Assembly (NCBI GenBank): GCA_950295325.1
Contig: OX485808.1
Span: 40,323,180-40,387,179 of the forward strand
DNA: 64,000 bases
DNA from: Polytrichum commune
Taxonomy: Eukaryota > Streptophyta > Polytrichopsida > Polytrichales > Polytrichaceae
Reading direction: 5' to 3'
Part shown: one piece after another, positions 56,679-64,000 of the stretch
How positions within the stretch are numbered: the stretch's first letter is position 1
Layout of the letters: each line of letters starts with the position of its first letter
Program-made: the position numbers and the translations under genes
The notes under the pieces: model-generated
Databases searched by the model: none
Seen by the model: only the letters and a program-made list of their open reading frames with translations
What the model was told of the DNA's origin: nothing

Positions 56679-59600
56679 GTTTGGATCGAGCGACCCAAAC
56701 TGAGGAGGTCTCAGTGTATTACCTCTCCCTGGTCATGCCTGGACGCCATGGAAGCCTCCACCGCCTCCGCTTGTCGTTCTCTCTTGCCACCGCCTTCTCC
56801 GACGATGTCAGCACCCCTCTCCTGCAAGCGCTCAGTGTTAGGACCTTCTCCTAACCCAACCTCCGCATGTGCATCATGCATAGGTTCATCGATTGGGATA
56901 GGAGTAGAGGTATCACCAGGCCCTCGAGGACCTTCAACATCAGGCATGGGTGTGTCTCTTTCAGACCCATGCTGGTCCATTGAAGACTGAGCGGTAACGG
57001 AGTTTGGGTCGGCCGACCCAAACTCTCGTGCATCATGAGATTGGCCTTGTTGCACTGTAAGGGGGGGCGGGTTTGGGTCGGACGACCCAAACATGTGGGG
57101 GTCGTCCTGCTGATGGGGCGGGGGGATCACCAGGGGCGGCCGAAGTGGTGGGGGGGTCACAGGTCTAGAAGACCCGGGAAGGCGCCATATATTGGGGTCA
57201 TCCGCTTGTTGAACCGGCGGATACGGACGGACGTGGGGGGGAACCATGTGCTGAAAGCTGAAGGAGGATTGCGGCACGGGCTGCGGAGGAATGTTCTGGG
57301 GAGGGAAGCCGGGGGGCAAGTGTGGAAATGAGCCCGGGGGAGCCACCACCAAACCCTGCGCCCACATGCCTTGAATCACTTGCGTGATCAAGTCCGCACT
57401 AGTTGGAGGTTGCGCCAATACCCGCAGTCGCTCTTGCTCCAATAAGAGAGCCCTTAGCTCTGCCACTTCGTTCCGCACTGAGGGTTCTTCAGCAGCGGCC
57501 TTTTGCAAGCGGACGCGTTGTTCTTCGTCCCTTAACATCTTCTCGTTGGCTTCTTGCACGGTGAGGACTTCCGGCTTCACCTTCACCATCCCTGCGAAGG
57601 CACCTGGAGAGGGAGGGTCTGACCTGAGCCGTTTCGCGAGCTCCATGTCGTCCTCGTCTTCGCTGCTAATGGCAATTGTCTCCTCGATGGCATAGTCGCC
57701 ATAGAGTTTCTTGCCTTTTAGTTTCCTCCTCTCCCTGAACGCGGCAGTCGCATCCCTGGAGTACATGTCGCGGGCATCATCAACCGTCAGGACGGGCACC
57801 AACTTACTTTGTGGAGTTGCTACCCGCATTGCCTTCTTTCGTTGAGGGGCTTCAGATTCCTGAGTGAAGCCTGTTCCCCCTTCTTCGACCTCGCCCTCCA
57901 CTTTAGCCTCTTCTTCCTCCTCTTCCACCTCCTCATCCTCCTCCTCCTCCTCCCCCTCCTCGTCACGCGGTCGCCGAGAGGATGTGCCTGGATGCACTTG
58001 GACCAGAGGCTCTGGTACAGCAACTGGAACCTTTATGGCCAATTCTTCAGGGTTGACACGCCTCGCCTTATCCAGCGGGCTCTCACCCCCTTCAACAGTC
58101 TCCTCGGCGTAGCTCCCAGGGATCCAGTCTAGTATATCCATCTTCTTTGCCAATGATTTTTGGGCCTTGTAGAATTGGATGTCATTAAGGTCTACATAGC
58201 TGTACACGTTCAGCCCCAGCATCTGCAGAAATCCCATCAGATGTTATTATATGGCATAACATGTGATTCCACCGAAAAGGGGAAGTACATACAAGACCTA
58301 ATATCAATTGCAAAGGTTATAGTTTGGGTCGAGCGACCCAAACTAGCATCAGTGTTAGTTTGGGTCGAGCGACCCAAACTAGCATCGGTGTTAGTTTGGG
58401 TCGCTCGACCCAAACTATGAAAACAATTATGGTAATGAGCTTACCATGCCAGCGAAGACGGGCTTGGTGCCGCCGAAGACGTTGAATATACAGTCCCCTC
58501 TTCTCGTCAAGGCCCTCATTATTCGGAGATAGAATTCCATCCGCAACTCGTCCGAATGGTATATGGCATATTTTGCCTCGTCGTAGAGGGACTTACTTGC
58601 GCCCAGGCCTTCTGGAACTTGGAATAGTTTCTGCATCCGGGTTATGGGGTGGTTCTCCACCTTCAGCAAGGTTGCTTTGAACACAAAGTACAAGCACAAC
58701 AAATTCATGACTTTGGTTTTCTTGTCCTTTAGTGTCGTGTACACCCCCTCTGCCGGTGCAGCAATGTAGTGAGACTTAGACACCGCATACTCAGGCTGCA
58801 ATTTCCTCACAATTTCATACACCTGCTCTGCTCTCCTATCCTCTACTATCCACAGCCACATATCGACCTCCCTAAGCTTAGGGCTTGCATACTCCACGAA
58901 CTTCGACATGAAGGGCTCGTAGAAGGGTGTACCCATTGTGCCCTCAAACGTACTCCCAGGAATGCTCCGGAAGTCTATTATACCAAAGGGGAACCGGTCC
59001 GCTGCTCTTACTCGTATTTCTTTCCTGGAATCAAGGCCGGGCCATCCCTGGATTTTAATAGGGTCAAAAGCGACAAGGTTGAAATGCGCATCCCCCTCAA
59101 AACTTACAATCTTCTTCTCCTTTATAAAGTTTGAGAAGGCACGCGTCGAGTGTTCTGGAAGAGCCAGGTTCTTCCCACCCTTCACCAGTTTTGACTTTAG
59201 GAAGTCTTCTCCTGCCTCCCTGATCAGAGCTGCCATGGATGCACTGGTGAAGTTGTATTCAGCCTTGAACGCTCTCCAGTTCACCTCGTTCACCTCGTCA
59301 TCGACAAAAATGTTCTTTTCCGGGATTAGCTTCTGCAGCTCCTGGACGATCGTTGTTTTCTTCTTCCTATTCTCCGCCCATTCCTTCATTGTGTAGCATG
59401 AAGGAACAAAGGATTTCGGCTTGGTGAAGACTATTTTGGGGTACACCCAAAATCTCTTAGGGGTCGGGTTGTTGTGCAAGATGTGCGTTGCCGCCTTCCC
59501 CATTTCCGCCTCCGAAAGACCCTGCAGACTTCTAAAGAATTCTCTCATGAGAGGCTTCATCGCCTTGAATCGAGAGGACGAGTTGAAGAGGTTGCATGTG

Positions 59601-62087
59601 TCAGGATCCATGAGATCCCCTGTCTCGTGTTTCTCAAACACTGTCTTCCACTTCTGCCAAACCATGTCGGATGATGTAATCAAGTAGATCTCTCCTCTTA
59701 GCTCATTGTACTTCTTTTGCTTGTGACTTGAATTGTCAATTGAGGAGAACTTGTTTATCATTTGATATTTGAAAAGCTGCACAAGAGCATAGAATGCGTG
59801 TTAATTCTCAATATGTTGTTTCCAAACAAAGAAGAAAAATGATGAACAACAAACTGCGTAGACAAACACAAACTAAAACACAAGGTTTGGGTCGAGCGAC
59901 CCAAACTGTATGAAGAAACACAAGGTTTGGGTCGAGCGACCCAAATTGTATGAAGAAACGCAAAGTTTGGGTCGAGCGACCCAAACTCTGTTTGAGAAAC
60001 AATGCTCACCTCCCACTTTGGATTCTTGTCTTTTGCATTCTCCCTTTCCTTGGGAGGCCGGCCGTAGAACTCCCACACATCCCGCGATGCCATGATGTTC
60101 CTAATCCAAGAAGCTTGATATGCCCGCTTCTTGTTATTCATGTTGAAATAGCGGGAGATATCGCTCAGCCGGGTTTCGTCGTCCGACCACACGACCAATG
60201 CCTTCCATACCTTCAATTTTTCCTTTAGACCATTAGGATCATTCCACTCCGTCATCAGTTGAAGTTTCTTTGAAGCTTCAACACTGTGCTGACCGTCAAT
60301 CAGCCAAAAATCGCCTTTCTCTATAGAAGGCCACATATCCGGTGTAGGCATTCTTTTGTGTCCCTGAGGCATGACAACAATAGTCTGCCTATCATGTTTA
60401 AACTGGTCGCTCACCATCTGGGCGATTAACCAATCAACATACGCATCTTCCTTTGCCCGAACGCACTTCTCTGGTGGCGCTAGGTGGCATTGTGCGATGT
60501 TGACATCAAACTTGAATTCTCTGCCCATGAAAAAACAATGTAAACACTTGGTGTCGAAATTGTTGAGTATTTTCTGGATCTCCGATGGCTCCACTCCTTC
60601 CCCGGGCTTGGGCATACGTAGCTCCGGTGAAACAGGCTCATCTGTCATGGCAGATACTGACTCTCTCGGCCTCTTAGATGGTGTCGTCTGCCGGCTTTGT
60701 GATGGCGTCGGTGTTTCACTATCAGCAGGAGTTGCCGTAGGTGTTGTTCTCCTCGAGTCAGCTGGAACCGGTCGGGGCTTCCTCACTGTTTGAGGTCTTG
60801 ACGACCCTGCGCCCTCTTCAGCAGTCGCCTTGCGCCTCACAGCTTGTTGAGATTTTGACTTGCTTTGCTGGGTCTTGTTTATTGCGTTGATTGCCTGCTT
60901 AAGTTTAGTGAACATGGTTGCAACCTTCGTGTTTGAAATGATCGCATCTATGAAGATTGTATCCGGTTTAACAATGTCTGGCTCAGCGCAGGATTCCTTC
61001 ACGTATACCGGATCGAATGGCTCGGCTTGCTCATGCATGAACATGTGCACATTTTCCAGAGAAGAGTTTTCCAGGATGACGTCAACGTGCTCTCCTAGAG
61101 CATGAACTGATGCCACCTCCCATCCCGTCAAAGCATCCCATGTGTGTTGCTCCTCCGTGCCAACCTTCAAAACAAGGAGGATTTTGAATTGAGCTGCCTT
61201 TACTACAAGAAAGGACCATGCAATTACAAGGTCTTCTTTTGCTACGTAGGATTGGTTTTTAGGAGTTTCGTGCTCCTGCCAGATCGCGTCTGGTGCCGGC
61301 TTGAACCATCGTTCTCCAGGTCTTTTCTTTGGGGGCATCTGCAAGTAGAAATACATATGTTAGTTTCGGTCGGGCGACCCAAACTCTTTCAAATCATATA
61401 GGCTTATGTCTGGGTTTAGTAACATTTATATATGGGGTTACTTTTCACAGGTTTGGGTCGAACGACCCAAACCTGTGCCTACAATGGCTAATGAATAATA
61501 TATTATTTGGCTACGAAAACCAATCTTTAAGTTCATGGATACAACAATCATCACGAGCTATTGTTCTAGTTGTGGGTCATTTCATTATTGCTTGGGTGTT
61601 TGAGTTGTTGTTTATAAGTGTAAGTATTGTTCGTAAGCAGTAAAAATTTACGCAGAGTTTGGGTCGTTCGACCCAAACTTTGTAGCGGTATGGAATGATC
61701 GGCTATGGCCTTAGATCATACCCAAGATGATGATTACCTAAATTATGAATTACCATTTCATGCGCTGTTTGGGTCGAACGACCCAAACTCTGCAGATGGA
61801 TTGGGTCGATAGGGTTAGATATTCACCCAATATGATGATTAAATTAATTATAAATGAACATTTGATGCGGAGTTTGGCTAAACCCTAGACCCAAACAATG
61901 CTTATGGTTTGGGTCGAGCGACCCAAACTCTGCAGATGGATTGGCGCCCACGACCCAGAGCATCTGCTAGTTTGGGTCGAACAACCCAAACCATCTTTAG
62001 AGTTTGGGTCGAACGACCCAAACCATCTTTAGAGTTTGGGTCGAACGATCCAAACCAGCTGGAGAGTTTGGGTCGCCCTACCCAAAC
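56679..62087. repeat. Palindrome class 1 of E3 (GTTTGGGTCG-NN-CGACCCAAAC), about 17 sites
   Basis: 22-bp sites start at 56679, 57002, 57071, 58322, 58358, 58394, 59885, 59925, 59965, 61363, 61451, 61657, 61767, 61907, 61970, 62002, 62034 and 62066. Most have perfect arms; a few carry one change. The two central bases vary (AG, GC, GA, CT, GG, AA, TT). Two lie in the last coding exon, three in each of the two coding-region introns, nine in the long upstream intron and one just past the stop codon. A half-degenerate site is at 63752. Confidence 0.95.
56711..61338 (-). CDS. ParB-like plus DNA-methyltransferase-like protein (3 exons, 1,390 residues)
   Basis: Coding exons 60010-61338 (443 codons), 58445-59776 (444) and 56711-58222 (503 plus stop); both introns are phase 0 with GTGAGC/GTAAGC donors and GTGCAG/CTGCAG acceptors. 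The ATG is the first base of its exon after CTTGCAG, so the 5' UTR is spliced. Residues about 275-400 resemble a ParB-type domain: a polar first half, then FWLIDGQHSVEASKKL (DGQH 348-351) and VWKALVVW. Residues about 650-910 resemble a methyltransferase of the IV-then-I order: IIDFRS (709-714) in the place of DPPY, then RGDCIFNVFGGTK (869-881) and YVDLN (about 896-900) in the place of DxFxGSGT and the ribose-binding acid. The key residues are altered, so catalysis is doubtful. Acidic, coiled-coil and proline-rich regions follow. Domain calls are by pattern only. Confidence 0.6.
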
Positions 62088-62266
62088 CAGCTGCAGAGTT
62101 TAGTGTTTTAGGGTTTCAAACTGAAGTTTGGGTCTTCTCTCGAAACACTTTTGATTCCAGAGACCTTTATAATGTGTTTACGCAGCATATACAATGCTTA
62201 TGCATTGTAGATGCTGCGAAACTCTAAAGAAATTGACACACATAAAGAAGTTGAAGAAATCACCTT
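61339..62266 (-). other. Long 5' intron of the ParB/methyltransferase gene, dense in palindromes
   Basis: Acceptor CTTGCAG at 61339; likely donor near 62266 (GCAAG/GTGATT). Nine class-1 palindromes and diverged tandem modules (CTGCAGATGGATTGG and nearby) fill it. No coding sequence is supported. Confidence 0.55.
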
Positions 62267-63200
62267 GCTTTGCAAACTACACAACAAGCTGCTGTTGGAA
62301 GCAGTTCTAACAAGCTAGTCTTGGAAGCTGATTCTAGAAAGGATTGGATATCAGAAAACTAAGAACACCTCACAAACATTCACTCTGAATTGAAGAAGCT
62401 TTCACAAACATTCACTCAGAATTAAACAATCCCTCACAAACATTCACTCAGAATTAAACAATACCTCACAAACATTCACTCTGAATGTAACAAGTGTTTA
62501 CAAACATGAACAAAGAAGCTATCTGAAGGCCACACATGCATCCTGATTTTCGAACAATCATTCTAATTCCGAAATCACTCTACACTCACACATGAATGTT
62601 TCTAAGACCAGGAGGAACTGACACAACCACTTTGAAACAACACTCACACTCCAAAACAACAAAGACGTTCTGAAATGGCTAAAATGTATAGACTTTAATA
62701 CAAAAACAAACCCTAAACTCATACTACACTCAGAACTCGGTCAATGCGCACTCAATGAACAACAAAATAGATCAAAAGAAGAGGAGGAGTGAAAGAGAGA
62801 ATGAGATAATGATGAAGAGGGAAGGAGAGAGGGAATGCGAGTTCGACAAGGAGAGAGAGAATGCAAGGGAGGAGGCGGCGCTTTCAAGAGCGGCGGCGCC
62901 TCCAGAAAGTATGAGGAACGTACAAAGGAGGAGGAGCTTGGAGCGGAGGAGAGAGAAGGAGAAAGTGCGGAGGGGAGAGTGAAAGGGGGAAGGTCACTCA
63001 AGGGCGGGACCCATTCGGGCCGGCGCCTTTCGTGTCCGTTCGGCTCATGGCCGCCACGTGTCACGGGGCGCTCCATGGCCCAAATGAATACACAATCTGA
63101 GCCATTGGAGAGCCCCAGGCCCATCGACGGTCGATAGACCTCGCAGGTGGGTATCCTTTAGCCACCTATCCCATACCATCCTTGAGGATACTAAAAAACC
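62267..63200 (-). promoter_or_regulatory. Presumed 5' UTR and promoter region of the ParB/methyltransferase gene
   Basis: Four imperfect repeats of TCACAAACATTCACTC(T/A)GAATT lie at 62371-62510. A long stretch at 62765-62960 is CT-rich in the sense of transcription, common near plant start sites. The next candidate TATA is on the minus strand at about 63202-63208 (CTATAAA). Overlapping open frames at 62741-63137 are low-complexity shadows. Confidence 0.35.
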
Positions 63201-64000
63201 TTTATAGCCTAAGGTTTTTAATTTAATGGTCCCCCGATGGATTTGCTAATATCAAATAATGAAACTGTATTGGTTTTGTAATTTTAGTAATCTACACATA
63301 TGCATGAATCGAGAATGATAGATACTAGACTAAGAGGAGTATTTAATAATTATATTGCAATCCTCGTAGGCAATTACATAATGGAATAATATAACTATGG
63401 TAACCATTTACACAATGAATGGTTTCGAGTTATATATTGTAATTATCTATGAAGGTTGTTGGTAAAGGACAATGCTATAGCCTACGATGGATCCGTTAAC
63501 ACATACCATTGAACTAAATCTAATTATACAAGTTTATGTAGTGTCATTCATTATAATATGGAATTATGCAATATTAAGTGTTGACAACTTAATATCATTG
63601 TTGTTTGCGAAAAGCAACAAAGATGTTGTTTGATTTATAGCATGATGGAACATTAACATACTTATTTACAAGTTTACATATTTATGAGATACAAATATAT
63701 TGAAGCGGGTGTTTTTGCTGAAGAACCCAATTAAGAACTCATATGAAGATGGTTTAGGTAGGACGACCCAAACATTAGACAATGTTGTTGTTGTTCATAT
63801 ATTTAGTTGAGACAAGATAAAGTCTACAAATATTGAATATAGTGATAGTAAATGAGAGAAGCACCATGTATACAAATATGAAGCTATCAAATACTAATAT
63901 GTGGAGTTCAACATTATATGAAGCCATTTAAGCAATCACTTTGTTGTTGGATGATCCCTCCACATATATTAAACAACATATCTTATTAGGAAATGAGGCA
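63201..64000. other. AT-rich stretch with a degenerate E-type right end
   Basis: At 63690-63775 the sequence resembles the E2/E3 subterminal block (GAAGCGGGTGTTT, AAGAACTCATAT, then GTTTAGGTAG, two bases, CGACCCAAAC). At 63780-63846 it resembles the E0 end (GTTGTT, CATATATT, GAGACAAGATAAAGTCT, GAATATAGTG). No gene is seen here. Confidence 0.4.

Larger units (their letters stand above)
47292..63846. mobile_element. E3: AACACTA-ended element with X3, HAD3 and ParB/methyltransferase gene
   Basis: The left terminus is certain because the uninterrupted site exists in copy 1. The cargo order X, HAD, ParB/methyltransferase-like gene is all on the minus strand, with about 17 class-1 palindromes between 56679 and 62087. 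A degenerate right-end-like sequence lies at 63780-63846, but the bases after it do not match the expected flank TCAGGACGCG, so the true right end may lie outside the window. A chromovirus has inserted into X3. Confidence 0.6.

Noticed and set aside
58160..58420. Open frames encoding repeated WVERPKL or FGSLDPN peptides
   Set aside because: They arise from translating intronic palindromes and are not conserved as protein.

Overview
The window is nuclear DNA of a green plant. Introns are GT-AG, the FCP1-like phosphatases carry the plant-type DLNG motif, a MULE transposase fragment ends in a SWIM zinc finger, there are Ty3/gypsy elements, and a short TTTAGGG run is present. Species cannot be read from the sequence; a non-seed plant or streptophyte alga is a guess. 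Almost everything here is mobile DNA. The only gene that looks like an ordinary host gene is a small secreted cysteine protein, present twice.

Layout. 1-2672: right end of a DNA element (E0) with a DUF7869-type gene. 2673-9707: first copy of a 7,035-bp segment holding the secreted-protein gene. 9185-25104: element E1, with a downstream gene X, an FCP1/HAD-like gene broken by a solo LTR (11350-13208), a fragment of a ParB/methyltransferase-like gene and three sequence classes of short palindromes; a complete Ty3/gypsy element (15352-24831) sits inside one palindrome. 25105-27436: element E2 (X and HAD genes), cut off by a MULE pseudogene (27437-29890). 29891-37378: a foldback, a broken kinase gene and diverged repeats. 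37379-40950: a transposase-like pseudogene. 40257-47291: second copy of the 7-kb segment. 47292 to about 63.8 kb: element E3, with X (split by a chromovirus, 48102-54730), HAD, and a three-exon ParB-like plus methyltransferase-like gene of 1,390 codons, along with about 17 palindromes of one sequence class.

How the parts fit. E1, E2 and E3 each begin with the same terminus (AACACTATATTCG...), then carry X and HAD in the same order and strand. E1 and E3 continue with the ParB/methyltransferase-like gene. E0 ends in the inverted form of that terminus next to the DUF7869 gene. I infer one family of large cargo-carrying DNA transposons. Its candidate undescribed feature is a set of 20-22 bp palindromes (about 10-base arms around 2 variable bases). 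They are uniform inside E3, occur in its introns, exons and UTRs, and are replaced in E1 by palindromes of the same geometry but different sequence at the matching coding position. That suggests a co-evolving pair of binding site and element-encoded DNA-binding protein. This is inference; the repeats, gene order and junctions are read directly.
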